The notes: generated from the sequence alone by a model not told the origin. A stretch of DNA of 64,000 bases from Paralichthys olivaceus (GCF_024713975.1 NC_091097.1:1199501-1263500); one strand, 5' to 3'; shown: positions 13,175-34,105, counted from the stretch's first letter. Numbers and translations are program-made.

Positions 13175-13384
13175 CTCGTCTCTAAGTCTTGAGACATGAA
13201 CTTACGTTCCTCTGTTCACACTTGATATCATTTATTTTGTGTAAAATATTTAAATACTTTATTCTAATTTTTATTTTCACTCATAAAATTAGAGACATAA
13301 TATTATTTAGTTTCACTGCATTCTATTAAATATTGTGTTTCTGTAATCTGGAGGAGACGGAACAAGAATTTCCTTTGGTATAAA

Positions 13385-13875
13385 TAAAGTCTTATCTTAT
13401 TTTATCTTATCCAAAACTTATCTTATCTTAACTTATATTATCTTATCTTAACTTATATTATCTTATCTTAACTTATCTTATCTTGTCTTAACCTATCATA
13501 TTATGTTATATTATCTTAACTTATCTTATCTTATCTTGTCTTGTCTTGTCTTAACCTCTCATATTATATTATATTATATTATATTATCTTAACTTATCTT
13601 ATCTTAACTTATCTTATCTTATCTTATCTTAACTTATCTTATCTTATCTTAACTTATCATATCTTATCTTATCTTGACCTATCATATTATATTATATTAT
13701 CTTAACTTATCTTATCTTAACTTATCTTATCTTATCTTATCTTAACTTATCTTATCTTATCTTGTCTTAACCTATCATATTATATTATCTTATCTTATCT
13801 TATCTTATCTTAACTTATCTTGTCTTGACTTATCTTAACTTATCTTATCTTATCTTAACCTATCACATTATATTG
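13385..13875. repeat. TTATC pentanucleotide array with TTAAC variants
   Basis: About 490 bp of degenerate five-base units, mostly TTATC, with TTAAC, TTGTC and TTATA variants. Longer blocks recur, for example cttaacttatcttatc, which suggests higher-order duplication. Confidence 0.92.
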
Positions 13876-14004
13876 TGTTGCACATTAACCCTCACCTTAA
13901 AATGATTTTGTGTAATGATTTAATGATGATTAAATGTATTTTGTTGGCACCTCAGACAGGGCGACTGTTTAAACAGACTTAGATTCCTACAACATGAGTT
14001 GTAA

Positions 14005-14009
<5 letters not shown>

Positions 14010-14076
<67 letters not shown>
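14010..14076. repeat. (CA)n microsatellite
   Basis: Uninterrupted run of CA dinucleotides. A second, GT/CTGT-type tract follows at about 14300-14380. Confidence 0.95.
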
Positions 14077-14078
<2 letters not shown>

Positions 14079-15235
14079 GTTTCTGGGCGAGCCACATGAA
14101 AGCAGTGTACACCCTCAGTGTGTGTCAGCAGTGTGTTATTAGTATCCAGAGACTCCAGAGTGTCTGCTGCTCCGTCACCTCCCACAACCTCCCAGACACG
14201 CACATACACGTGTGCATGTGCGTGTCTGTAAGTTGTATCACATATAGACGAGTGCAGCCTGTGTGAGTCGCTGTGACGGACAGGAAAGTACCATCAACTC
14301 CTCTGTGTGTGTCTGTCTGTGTGTGTCTGAGTGTCTGTGTGTGTCTGAGTGTCTGTCTGTGTGTGTCTGAGTGTGTGTGTTTGCAGGTAAGTACACACAG
14401 AGACAAACACGTTAGTCAAATAAAGACATTTTATTTTTTAACTCAATTTCTGAAACATAAATGTTTTTGCATAAACTGAACTGCGTTGATTTGCAGTTGA
14501 CTCTATAAATAAAAGACCTGAGTACAACACATGTTAACACAAAATATAAAACTGATTTTAGACTTTTAAACTCCAACTCGCCGTCACTGTTTCTCTTCCT
14601 GGGTATTTCTGGGCCTCGTTGTGTCTGTGAACTTGAATTAAAGGTTCACTGCAACAACTTTAAAGATCAGATTTCATGCGGTGCAGAATATTTCACAGCC
14701 GCAAAAAACTGTCGCACAACGTCACTGAGAAGTTTTGTTGGTTCTGATGTTCCAGTTTTGGTTCGGAGGTTAAACACAAATTTAAAGAGTGAAAACAAGA
14801 AGTTTAAAACATGTGGCATTTATCTGGAGAGCAGGGTTTACTGAAATACACTGCCAAGTTGCATTATGGGAGTTGCAGCAGACAGTGCGTTGACACACTG
14901 AATCCCTGCAGAGACTTTAACTCTGAATAATACACGAAGAAAAGACGAATCTGTGAGAATGTCTTTTATCAGCGATGACAACGAGCGGCTGAATCGTGAA
15001 TAAAGATTATTTCATGACAGATTATAATAAATACATCACATCCTGTAAACATTCATCCAAAGGTTCGTAATAAAACTTCATTCAATCACACAAGTTGTTT
15101 TTTTATCACTGACATCGTCCAGTCACCGACACCGTGATGTCATCACACACGCCTTCAATCACACGTGTAGCAGACGTCCATGTGGCTTCACTAGAAACGC
15201 GGAAGAATCATAAATATAAGAATTCCTTTTATCCC

Positions 15236-15241
15236 TTTATT
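15236..15241 (-). terminator. possible dlx3 polyadenylation signal
   Basis: TTTATT on the plus strand reads AATAAA on the minus strand, about 850 bp downstream of the dlx3 stop codon. Another candidate lies near 14431, so the true end is uncertain. Confidence 0.35.
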
Positions 15242-16089
15242 CTTTTATCATTTTTTGTTTTTTTTAATATTAAAGTAAATTGTTTGACTTTAAAAATCAA
15301 ATAAACCTTGAACACCATTATAAGAGGAGCTGACTCCTCCCTCTGTATCACACCTGACGTAATGCGTGAGCCTGGCGCCTACATCCCCCACAATGCAACT
15401 CAACCCCTGACAGAGATTCAGGCGTGTCGCCTCAAACTGAGACGAGTCGACGGAAGTCTGGTAAACTCGTCTGAATCATGTGACATCACTTACGACAGTT
15501 TATCAGATTCCCACAGCGCCCCCTTGAGACAGGAAGGTTCAATACAACTCTGTCCACGACGTCGTCGTTGTGCGTACGTTTGAATCCGAGTGAGACCTCC
15601 CGTCTGACAGCGTGCACGTGTGTCTGTTGTGTAATAAAGCTTTGATAAAACATGTGCAGACATCGTTCGGTCCATGGTGACGCAATGTTGACGTAGTTTT
15701 TTTACCGTTTACGCTAATTTCCTGGGAGAATTTCAGTAGTACTCAGTTTAACAGTTCAAATGGTGTTTGACATAAATACCGTCAGATTTAAAATATTAAA
15801 TATACAAAATATTTTCTGTGAATTCAAATAAAAAAAGGTCAGTACGAGCGTCTGCACCGAAAACCCCCCCGCGCCGCTCCTCCGGTGCTCCGCGTGATGA
15901 CGAGCGTCACCGACGAGGAGGTTAACTGAGGCCAGGAGTTTTTTCCTCTGTGTACATTTGAGCCTGTTAAACAACATGCGTGTCAGGTTTTACAGTCGTG
16001 ACCCGTGTGTGATGACGTCAGAAAACAGCACCCCGCCCCCACCCCCAGCCCCCAGGGCTCCGTTCACACTGCTCAGCAGCGTCCTTGTG

Positions 16090-20479
<4,390 letters not shown>

Positions 20480-20980
20480 GTCTCTCTTGCTCTGTTGTTT
20501 GCTCTGAACTCGGGACCGGTGGCTGAGTTCACAAATCCTCTCGCAGTCTGGAGCTGGCGTTCCCAAACTCCCTTGACGCAGCAGCAGCCAGGATGTCCAC
20601 GGTGGCGGCGCCCAACCCAACCAGAGCTCCTAATTACAGGGTGCGCCGAGCTGAGCCGGGCCGGGCAGGACTGAGGGGAGTGGATGTCTCCTTCTCATTG
20701 GTCCGCCCGCTCGCTCCCTACCTCTGCCCCGAGGCCAAGACAGAGCTGACTGTCGCCTGTCTGGCTCCCTCCTCTCCCCACAAAAACCTCCATGTGAAGC
20801 CTCTCCTCGGGCCTGAAGCAGGGCGCCCCGACACTTGGCAAACCAGTAAACTCTTCCGACTGACATTCACTTGAACATAGAGCATCAGGAAGACTCAACA
20901 ACATCCGAGAATATCCACAGACCGGAGATATCCACCGGGAGAGCCGTGCGTAATGGTGATAAGGATGTTTACGCACCAGC
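20480..20980 (-). promoter_or_regulatory. dlx3 5' UTR and proximal promoter
   Basis: GC-rich sequence upstream of the dlx3 ATG. On the minus strand a CCAAT box (plus-strand ATTGG at 20697-20701) sits next to a GGGCGG-like Sp1 word, about 220 bp upstream of the ATG. A TAATTA lies in the probable leader near 20632. No TATA box was found. Published work on the mouse Dlx3 promoter describes NF-Y binding to a CCAAT box, which agrees with this arrangement. The transcription start was not determined. Confidence 0.55.
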
Positions 20981-20989
20981 TTTCAGCGC

Positions 20990-21075
20990 TGCCTCCCATT
21001 CAAATGCAGATGCGGAGGTGAAGAGCTGTCGTCGGCCCTCGTTGGGAGTTATTTGCAGTTAATTAAGGTTTATTT
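20990..21075. promoter_or_regulatory. candidate upstream regulatory element of dlx3
   Basis: Upstream of the dlx3 promoter, with cattcaaatgcagat, atttgcag and a palindromic TTAATTAA at 21059-21066. The motifs resemble POU and homeodomain sites. This rests on motifs only. Confidence 0.3.
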
Positions 21076-23980
21076 GAAAACGGCTTCTCCTTCTTTGCAT
21101 GTGTTGACTTTGGGCCCGCGGGCTCCAGCCATGCCCCGGGGAAGAGAAGCAGCCCACGGGAAAACCCCAGGTGTATAAAACACAGCAGATACACAAGAGG
21201 GCTGAAACACGAGCGGCACAACTTCCTCACTGTGAAGTACAGACACAAGTCTGACGAGAATATGAAGTGAAATGATCAGTTCTGCAGTTTCCATTATACT
21301 TTCTTAATCCTAAAACCTGAAATAAAACAAAAAAAACATTTAAGAAACACAACAGAGAAAGATTAACTCATCTCGTTTAAAGAGTTCACTTTGGTTAAAT
21401 GACATGATCTGGTCACCAGGTGTCACTACTGAGCCTCCTGGAAACTGCAGCTTTAAACTCGGCTGGTTTGTTTCCTGATGTGCAGCAACACAAGGGTTCA
21501 GCTGGGGCAAGGGAGACACCGACGAAGGCCAACCGCTCTCAGTCCCATCACAAAGTGTCTCCACCGCCCTGAGACCGCAGCTGGTCCTCTGGAACTGACA
21601 GAACTCGGGAGGCTCTGGTGTGCGGACGTGAACATCTGAGGCAGAACCAGGCTGGAGGAAGACTGCAGGAGTTTTAGCACAACATCCATAAGTCCTGCAC
21701 CCGAACCACGAAGAGACAAGGAGCAGAACGCTGCAGCCGATGTTAGAAACCCACTCAGGTCTGATCGACCAGTGGTGAACCGGCCTTTGTGATTAAAAGA
21801 CAACAACTTGTCCGCAGTCGAGTGAGACGTTCACCATCGTCTCTGTTTTCAAAAAATGCACAGTTCAAGTGTTCCAACAAACTCAAGAGCACATTTTTTC
21901 TTTTTTAATCAAACTGTTACTTCAGTTAAAATGAGTCACTGTACAATCATTTTACATGAACCCTCAGCCACACACACACAACTCTGCATGGTCGATAAGC
22001 AGGTCTAGAGTCAGCTGAGTACAGGAGAAACCAAATCACGTTTCCCTGCTTCACTCATATGATCTGAGAACCACACAGAAGGTTGACTCCTCTGCAGGAT
22101 CCTGAAATCACATCCGTTACAGTTTTCAGTTCATTTTTTTTATTTTTTATTAGCATTTGTCTTTCTCTGTCATATACGGTAAACCCCCGAATCTTTTCAA
22201 AATTTAGTTCCCAGAAATGTACAGCTTGATTTTTTTCTTCAGCGTAACCCGCCCTTTTCCACATCTCACAACGAAAAGAGTTCTCTCTCCAGTCACGTGT
22301 CGAGCGTCAAAAAGCACTTTGCGTGACTAACCGAGCTCTCGGTGGCAAGGTTCACTCTGTTCTTTAAACATTACAAAAAAAAAAGAAAAAGACTTTGACT
22401 ATAATCAGGCCTTGGATGATGCTTGGCAACTGTTGTATATACAAACAGGAAGTGGGAGGGGAGAGAGGTGTATGGAGACCCCGGTGTGTCGATGAGTGTC
22501 CTCTCTCTGTGGTGTGGTCCCCGAGTGGTGGATTAGAAGAGAAAATTCCCTGTATGGTCCACGAATCCCAGAATGCCTTGTGACTGAGTCTGAGCAGTCA
22601 GGGTGAATCAGGTGAGGGAGAGGAGACGTGTGTGAGGAAATCAGAATTTCAAACATTCACTCTCAGGGTCGGCTGACAGAAAGAGTCGGATCCGGAGAGG
22701 GACGGACCGACCGACCCACCACTGCCCTGATATCGTCCGTCCTGAGAGATCGATCACAAATGTTCAGCGTTGAGTTCGTCTGTTGGATTTCACTTCCCTG
22801 CTCTGTACGCAAATTAATTCACACGTCACTTCTGTTCCAAAACAAAACTCCACATCGCTTCTGACCCCCGTCCGCACTAACAAACCTGAGGATCAACGTG
22901 ACCCAACAGAAAGCAGATACTACAAACCACAAACAGAAAGATCAGGGAATTAACGGAGGTGTTAAAGTTGGTGTTTAGGTTTTGCTTTGCCAGCTGGTGG
23001 ACGAGACATGACTCATCGACATGAGGTGTGAGTCGTCACCTCAGGTGTTAAAACACGTTAGTTATTCTATTATTGAGTTATTCTGGTGGCGGGTCAGAAA
23101 CTATCAGCTGAGTGGGCGGTCCTCCGTTTTGTCTCAGACCACGAGATCTGATCTCAGATCCCATTGGCTGCATTCAACAGTGAACGTACGGACCACGTGT
23201 GATTGGATCGCTCAGGACGGATGTTAACGAACGGTCTGAACATCGCTGACAACAGGGCAAGCAGGTTTTTTTTTTTTTTTTTTTTTACAATATATGTAAG
23301 TTTAAGTACGGTATAGGTTTTCTTTATTGTTATTTTACAAGATTCCCTGATGGCCAGTGCAGAGAGAAACAGAGGGGGGAGGTGAAAGGGGGAGGAAGGG
23401 AGGGAGCCTGTCCAGTTTAACATACAGTGCAAACCAGTGGAGGGAGAAGAGGGGCGCAGTGCCTGGATTTGTCCATAGGGAGGAGCACTTTGTGCCAGAT
23501 CAACCCCAGCCAGATTAGAAGGAAGAGACAGTGACCGGGAGGAGGGGGCGAGCAGAGGACTGGGGGGGGGGGGTCGGGGGCTGTGTGTCCCCCGTCACAT
23601 TGTTGATCTGTGGGTTCGTCTTCAGTTGGTCAGCTGGTTCATTTGCTTGCTGGATTGTTGAGTGTTTGTACTCTCCTCGTTGCTCCTCCCCTCCTCCGTC
23701 CCCTCCTGGGTTGAAGTGAGCGATCCACGGAGGTCTGACTTGTCCACATCACTCCGGACAGGAGGACGGACACTTCGCTCTCTCTGAGGGGGGGGGGAGA
23801 CGAAGACTGGTTGAGGACAGTGAACACAAAATTTACAGGAATACAATGTTTTAAGTTTGACCGGACAGTTAGCACACGTGTATTTTTAGCAGCACATGTG
23901 AGTGAAGCGGTCGTCCCGTTGAGTCGTGATATATTTTGAGGTTTCCACAACATTTCATTTATATAATTAACACACAGACC
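21076..23980. other. dlx3-psmd11 interval with probable psmd11 3' UTR
   Basis: The upstream regions of dlx3 end here and the psmd11 transcript ends from the other side. Minus-strand AATAAA signals at 22139-22144 and 22146-22151 would give psmd11 a 3' UTR of about 1.8 kb; a nearer one is at about 23318-23323. Open frames in this interval are short and resemble no known protein. Confidence 0.55.
22139..22151 (-). terminator. candidate psmd11 polyadenylation signals (two)
   Basis: Two TTTATT words on the plus strand read as AATAAA on the minus strand, in a T-rich region about 1.8 kb past the psmd11 stop. A nearer alternative is at about 23318. Confidence 0.35.
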
Positions 23981-28105
<4,125 letters not shown>

Positions 28106-29239
28106 CTTTCCTCTGCCCCGCTGGGTTCCGGTCAGCAGCTGTGGCGCCCCCTACAGGTGCAGCCGAGCTCCGCCTCCTGACCACCTCTTCTTCTTCTTCT
28201 TCTTCTTCTTCTTCCTCTGAATATGATGCAGGTGAAAACTTTACAGAGAATAAAACCTTGATTTTCAATAAATAACCCGATTGTTTCACATCAGCACTTT
28301 ATTCACAGGTGATAATGTTTCATAATCAATCTCATATCAACGTATGAACTGAAGATGTCTGTTAAAACTCTTCAATACATGACTGACACAAATACCCTGA
28401 AACTTATTTGTGGTTTATGCTCATTGAATAAAACCCTCAGTTATTTATTCTACTGTCTCAACTCTTCATCACTTGGTGATATCTGCTGTACAGTATCTGT
28501 ATTAAGTATTTCCAGTAAACAAAAACAAAATAAACACATATGGATATTTACCTAACTTCTGAACTAGACTCCTGTATTCTTTAGAAACCTGAATATATTC
28601 TGCATCACTGATAACTCATTTTAACCTTTGGTGCACAGCGACAAAAGGCTGCTTCCACAAACATTTCATAGATAATGTTTATGATATTATCAAACCTGTG
28701 GTAGAACTATTTCCTTGGACTGAGTTTTTAAGTGTCTGTCTCTTTTATTGTGGAAAGACTAAAAGATAAATGCTCCACTGTTTCCTGATGATTACAACTG
28801 TCACATCTGTTCATTATCTTCAGGCTGCTATTTAGACCCGAATGACTAAACCTCATATCACCTCTTCCTTTGCTTCTCTGATGCTTCTTCTTCTTCTTTT
28901 ATCTACTGTCTTTTGAATACTATGAAAGTGTCTGCCCTTCTTTCCTCTGTGCCTCTTCCTGTCGTCTCAGTCCTGATTTGATGATTTATGACTGTTTCCC
29001 CATATACACTGCCAGTTTATCACTAACCCGTATGTTTCTTATAATGAGGGTATCTCGGGGAATGAGAGATCAAATAAAATGGTGAAGCCTTCATAGGTTG
29101 TCGGTGTAGCAGCACAAGAGGGAAGAACAACTCCACATTAAATATTTAAAATAGTTTTTATTTCACAAAATATACAGAGTACAAAATACTCAAAATCATA
29201 TCTCACGAGTCGAGTCACTCATGATCGTTGTGACCGTTC
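28106..29239. other. psmd11 promoter and rpain 3' UTR interval
   Basis: Next to psmd11 is a GC-rich stretch of about 80 bp without a TATA box, then a (TTC)n tract at 28185-28213. The right end is the probable rpain 3' UTR with a minus-strand AATAAA at 29157-29162. The remainder, 28.2-29.1 kb, is AT-rich unique sequence with no recognised gene. Confidence 0.6.
29157..29162 (-). terminator. rpain polyadenylation signal
   Basis: TTTATT on the plus strand, which is AATAAA on the minus strand, only about 80 bp beyond the rpain stop codon and in AT-rich sequence. The short 3' UTR is plausible. Confidence 0.55.
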
Positions 29240-30881
29240 TCACAGAACGATGGACAGATAGTCACAGACCTGAAAGTAGAGGAAACAATGAACTTGTAAA
29301 AAATCTAAACAGATGTATTTACACGATCACACAATATGTATTGTCTCATCACACAGCCCTGTGAACTGCCTGGACGACCTGGCAGTGAGCATGCACCTTA
29401 CCTGGCAGCTTATCATCAGGTTTGGAGAGCTGTCTGTGTCTGGAGCGACAGAGAACACAGGGTTGTGCAGACAGTCCTCCATGTGCTCCGACACCCTGGA
29501 CTCCAGCAGATGGCGTAGGACGTCTGGAGTAATGTCCCGTTTCTGAGGACAGGTGGTACAACATTGCAGCATTTTGCTTGAGGACAATATTCACTCATGT
29601 AAATGAACCTTTGGCTTTTCCCCCCAGTTTTTGTTTCATTCATTAAACACACAAACCTTAGTGTTGATGTACAGCCCACAGGGGCAGGAGATGAAATGAC
29701 TGTTGATGTTCAAGTTGTTCCTACAAGAAACAAGAAGCACTTAAAGCTGAGAACTGGATAGAAACAGCTTCATATGGTCAAACTTTAAATTAGCTGTAGT
29801 TAATCCACATAGATGCTAACATGACAAACTATTTGATGAAAGCAAATCCCAGACTCACTTGTGACAAATGGGACAAACGATGTGCTTTTCTTCCATCCCC
29901 TCCACGACAGACGATATGAACTGCTCCTCAAACTGCAGGTTTCTCTCATACTCATCGATTATGGACATTTCTGAAATCAAAACAGCTCAGATTGTTTCAT
30001 GTGCTTTTGTATCTCACATCAGCGGAGATTACCACAGTATCAGGGATGTCACAATACATTAGACCGTACAACAGACAGTGGTTCTGTCGCCTTCATATAA
30101 CAAATAGAAAGAGTAGATTTCAGTAATCAGGCAGAACTCAATGACTGTAAACAGCAGAGAGAAGATTCAGTTTATAGAAAACATGTTACCGTGAGACATG
30201 AGCTCCTGTTGGATTTCTTCAAGGACGGCTAGTTCATCATACTCTTTCATGACACTGAACATCTGTTCAAAAGAAAAAGACGAGGACATTCACCAGGTTC
30301 AGAAATCTCAGGTGGATTTTTAAAAAGCAGGCAGCTCAGCTACAAACGACAGAATGGACAAATGAAGTCAAGGTTCGCATTGTTTCAGAAGTTGTTGTCC
30401 AGAAGTTTCCAGAGGCAGCAAGACACTGAGACTAGACTATGTCCCCTGTCAGTGTCTTACACTATCTATTAACAACAGAAGAGGGGGGGGGGCTGAGACA
30501 AACAGACCGACCTCTGCCATCCCCTCTGGCCGCAGCAGGGAGGGCAGTCCCCGGGCCTCAGACTGCAGGGCGCTCCACTCCTCCTCCATCACCTCCTGGA
30601 CGATGATGGAGGCTCCGGAGCCGCTGCACTGCGGGCTCTCTCCCGTCTGACGGTACCTCTCCAGCAGCCTGGAGCGGCTGTTCTTCAGCCGGTCCACACA
30701 GCGCTGGAGGAACCGGGGGAGACAAGAGTTAGCTAACACGGCTAGCGGGCTAACACCAGCTAACACCAGCTAACACCAGCTAACACCGGCTAACAGATGT
30801 GCGTCTTACTCTGCGGTACGTTTCCTTCCATGGCGGAGTGGTTCCTTTATAAAGTGACCTGTGTCTGTGCAGCGCGTCCAT
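29240..30881 (-). CDS. rpain: rpain, RPA-interacting protein
   Basis: RPA-interacting protein binds replication protein A and mediates its import into the nucleus. Minus-strand exons: 30881-30810, 30703-30512, 30262-30190, 29970-29859, 29720-29657, 29542-29402, 29269-29240, totalling 684 nt and 227 aa (219 aa in human, as I recall). It starts MDALHRHRSLYKG with the conserved TPPWKE motif, followed by RCVDRLKNSRSRLLERYR and VQEVMEEEWSALQ, the basic N-terminal region with its acidic partner. The middle segment VLEEIQQEL resembles human. A zinc-binding-like C-terminal part has CPIC at about residues 145-148 and CPCG at about 162-165, then a histidine/cysteine pair in HMEDCLH. The final exon is only 30 nt and encodes VCDYLSIVL. 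All introns are GT-AG. It lies between psmd11 and cdk5r1, which are direct neighbours in human. Confidence 0.93.
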
Positions 30882-30960
30882 CTTTAAAAAGCACTGACAC
30901 GGACACAGACACAGACCCGTCCTAACATCCAGGCTAACGTTAGCACAGCTTCCACAACCA
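30726..30960. promoter_or_regulatory. rpain promoter region with GCTAAC words
   Basis: The start of rpain is surrounded by GCTAAC/GCTAGC words: a 10-bp gctaacacca repeat in five copies at about 30737-30790 in intron 1, and a GCTAACGTTAGC palindrome near 30940 upstream of the ATG. No TATA box was seen. The promoter role follows from position; the meaning of the words is unknown. Confidence 0.4.
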
Positions 30961-31439
30961 AAACATCTCAGCTTTTAACCCCGTGACCCGGAACTCAATG
31001 GAGGCTGCCGCGAACTGCATGACGGGTGGTGTAGTTTACTGTTGCCAAGGGTTTAAAAACAATTATATTGTTTGTATTTTACTAATATTTACTGATTTCA
31101 TTAATTAAATTGATTAATATAAAATTAAAGAGTTACCAGTTTTCTTGAGGAAATAATTCTGTCCACAATAAAATGAAAGCACATAAGAAAAACCAATCCA
31201 GTACTATTAATACTTGTACTGATAAAACTACTACTACTACTACTACTGATACTAAATGATGATAATAATAGCACTAATAATAATAATAATAATGACAACA
31301 ATAATAACATTAATAATAGTTAAAGCTTCATCACAGAGGAAGGTTTAGAGTTCAACCTTAAATATAGAGATGATGTCATGACCTGATCCCAAATACGTGG
31401 GATCCTCATGAGATGTTCTCTGAGGACATCACAGCCAGA

Positions 31440-31560
31440 GGAGCAAGTTCAGCTCCAGCATCTTCACCGAGGACTCCTCAGACATGTGGAATGAGGAAGA
31501 CTGGGGTCGAACTGCCGACCATCTGGTAGAGGATGACCCACTCTACCCTCTGAGCCACAG
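31440..31560 (-). mobile_element. tRNA-derived SINE fragment
   Basis: On the minus strand the sequence reads ggctcagagggtagagtggg and then ggcagttcgacccc, which are the A-box and B-box regions of a tRNA-derived SINE head common in fish. A degraded body follows (tgtctgaggagtcctcggtg). It is too diverged for a functional tRNA gene. Confidence 0.6.
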
Positions 31561-31759
31561 CCGGTGACTGTGGTCCAGACCTCCATAAAGACCATGACAT
31601 CATATCTTCTATCATGAACTTTGATCTGAGGTTCGATGTGTGACGCAGTGACCACAGTGTGAAGAGTGTCCAGCAGCAGAGTGCATCATGGGAAATGAAG
31701 GACGGTCTGAGCGTTACTGAAGTTTGACTGATTTCAGTGAATAAAATGTCTGATCAACT

Positions 31760-32220
31760 TTTTCACCAAACTTCCAACCTCCTCTTCCTTCTCTATCTCC
31801 TCCATCTCCTCATCCTCCTCTTCCTCCTTCCCCTCCTCTTCTCCTCTTCCTCCTCTATCTCCTCTATCGCTTCTACCTCCTCTATCTCCTCTTTCTCCTT
31901 CCCCTCCTCTACCTCCTCTTCCTCTTCTCTATCTCCTCTATCTCTTCTACCTCCTCTATCTCCTCCTCCTCCTTTCCCTCTTCTACCTCCTCTCCCTCCT
32001 CTTCTCTATCTCTTCTCTCTCCTCTATCTCCTCTATCTCTTCTACCTTCTCTCCCTCCTCTATCACTTCTATCTCCTCTCCCTCCTCTTCTCTATCTCCT
32101 CTATCTCTTCTGCCTCCTCTTCCTCCTCTACCTCCTTTATCACTTCTATCTCCTCTCCCTCCTCTTCCCTCTCTCCTCTTCCTCCTCTACCTCCTCTTCT
32201 TCATCCACCTCCCCTGCCTT
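31760..32220. repeat. CT-rich (CTCCTC/CTATCTC)n array
   Basis: About 460 bp of pure pyrimidine-biased repeat on the plus strand. It is polypurine on the other strand. The Leu/Ser/Pro-rich open frame over it reflects the repeat only. Confidence 0.93.
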
Positions 32221-32245
32221 CTCTGCTGTTTCAGCACCTCGGACA

Positions 32246-32918
32246 GTGACCTCTCTGATTGGCTGGAGTGTTCCGGGGACCAATAGTATCAGAGCTGAGC
32301 AGAAGCAGCATCCTGGCCTCAGCCAATCAGAGGGCTCCGTTTCTCTCCTGCATCCAACCCGAATAACTGCAGATGCCCGCATCTCTCTCCCTCTCTCTCT
32401 CTCCCTCTCTCTCTCTCTCCCCCTCTCTCTCGCTGAGGGTTTAAGCTCACATCTATTTTTGGATTTCATAGTGGCCATCTTTCCTCTCTCGATAAAGGTC
32501 CGTGTTGTTTTGTGTGTTTTCCTTGTTGTGTGTGAGCCGGAGGTTTGTGAGCTGTCATCACTGCAGCAGCGGGACATTAGAGATGGTCGCTTCTCAATGG
32601 AAGAGTCGTTTCCAGTTCCAGGGGTGAATCCACATCTGGTTTGCATCTGTATTCCCACCGAGGAGCGGATGAAGATTTGAGGAGCGGGGCAGCAGCCGGG
32701 ACACAGACCCGTGAGCCTGCCGCTCTTCAGGGTTCACATCTCTGCAGGGACCGATCCGCCTTCACACCCCGGGACCCTGCGGGCTGCGGGCGGTGCGGGA
32801 ACCAGCGACCTGCGGTGCGGGTGGAGAAGCCTCTCGTCGTTTTCACCGCATTTGCCCGTGAGCACGAGGGGCAAGGTGCGATAGATGGATTTGAAACGAG
32901 GAGCAGATTGATCAGAAG
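32246..32918 (+). promoter_or_regulatory. cdk5r1 promoter and probable 5' UTR exon
   Basis: CCAAT-type boxes (gattggc, gaccaatag, cagccaatcagag) at about 32257, 32280 and 32321, then a (TC)n tract at 32385-32435, then GC-rich leader sequence. A consensus donor AAG|GTAAAA at 32918/32919 and an acceptor gcgcacag at 34220-34227 would join a noncoding exon to the coding exon that begins translation at 34343. The exon is inferred from splice signals; its 5' end is unknown. Confidence 0.5.
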
Positions 32919-33743
32919 GTAAAAACACAAACCTCCAGTTCTTTAAATGATTAAACACCAAACCTGTTTGTGGAGGAGGCCTCAGAAAATACTCCACACG
33001 ACAGACGTGTGGCGGTTCTTTCAGTTCATTGTATAAAAACGGATCATGCAGGATTCAAGTCATTGTAGTTGGTTTGTGTAGAATGTGCATGGTGTGTGTT
33101 TGTGTGTTTGTGAAGCTGCCTTATGTTGGGGGTGGGGGGCGTTTTCCAGGCTTCCATTTTGAAGCTAAGATGGATGCTCGTGCTCACTTGTTTCTCATGA
33201 TGCCTGTGTGGCCTCATCTTGCTCCTTATGTAACACACCAGGCTGCTGGTTTAACACCGAGGCCTCAGCAGCTTCATGTGTCCAGAGAAACGCCAACAAC
33301 GTGGTTTTACATCAGGACTCGATGGAGATTCGATCCCAGCACAAGTGAAATTCATGCAGAGGAATTCTCACTGACAGTGAGAGGAAGCTGCCGATGATGT
33401 GATCTGATCCCTGGGTATTAATTCATATTCAGGTTTTATATCGCTGAGACTAAGTCAGATAATAAAAACATTGACTCCTGAGCTCCGTTAATGAATCACA
33501 GGAAAATATTTATCAATTTAAACATGTTTTCTTCCTGATTCATTGAAGCCAGAACTCTGGACCCTGAGGTTTAAGAAAATCTCTTCTTTATTTTTGGTTT
33601 TAGGATTTTTGAGGTACTGATCTTACTAATGTGCCCTGAGAGAATGTTTGCTATAATTTGGTTTTGGACTTGAACTTCCATCAAGATGAACCTGTAGCTT
33701 CTTGAGGTTTCAACCACACGTCATGGTCTTCGTCAGGGAAAGC

Positions 33744-33784
33744 TTGTCGCCTTCACAACACGTTTGATGTTGTGAAGGCGACAA
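33744..33784. repeat. perfect 16-bp inverted repeat (hairpin)
   Basis: The left arm ttgtcgccttcacaac (33744-33759) and the right arm gttgtgaaggcgacaa (33769-33784) are exact reverse complements around a 9-base loop. It lies in the presumed cdk5r1 5' intron. Its function is unknown. Confidence 0.95.
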
Positions 33785-34004
33785 CGATCTGCAGTTTCAT
33801 TAATTCTGATTCATCAGCTGAGGAAGACAATGAACTGTGATTGAAGCAACTATGAAGCCTTTCTCTCAACAGCAGTAAAAACTTGAGGGTTAAGCTTCAA
33901 TTTAAATTTAATCAAGAGCTTTTGTCAGAGATTCAATCCCTGACTTTACTGAAAGCACTTCAGTTCATTAATTTGGGGAGTAGTTGTGAATTGGGCGACA
34001 TGGT

Positions 34005-34105
34005 GGTGTTTTCTTTCTCCAGCTCCCTCCCACAGTTCAAACACAGATGCATGTTGGGTTGATTGCAGACTCTGAATTGACCGTAGGTGTGAATGGTTGT
34101 TTATA
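34005..34105 (+). mobile_element. SINE body fragment
   Basis: Contains ctccctcccacagttcaaac, atgcatgttgggttgattg and gaccgtaggtgtgaatggtt, which match the tail of a widespread fish SINE-like repeat. The head is missing. Confidence 0.55.

Larger units (their letters stand above)
30961..32245. other. rpain-cdk5r1 interval with SINE fragment and CT-rich array
   Basis: AT-rich unique sequence, a tRNA-derived SINE fragment at about 31440-31560, and a long CCTCCT/CTATCTC tract at about 31760-32220. No coding exon was recognised. Confidence 0.7.

Noticed and set aside
31490-31560. tRNA gene on the minus strand
   Set aside because: The A-box and B-box words are present, but no cloverleaf with proper acceptor pairing can be drawn and a SINE body follows.
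31737-32249. 170-aa open frame rich in Ser, Leu and Pro
   Set aside because: It is a translation of a CT-rich tandem repeat with no family features.
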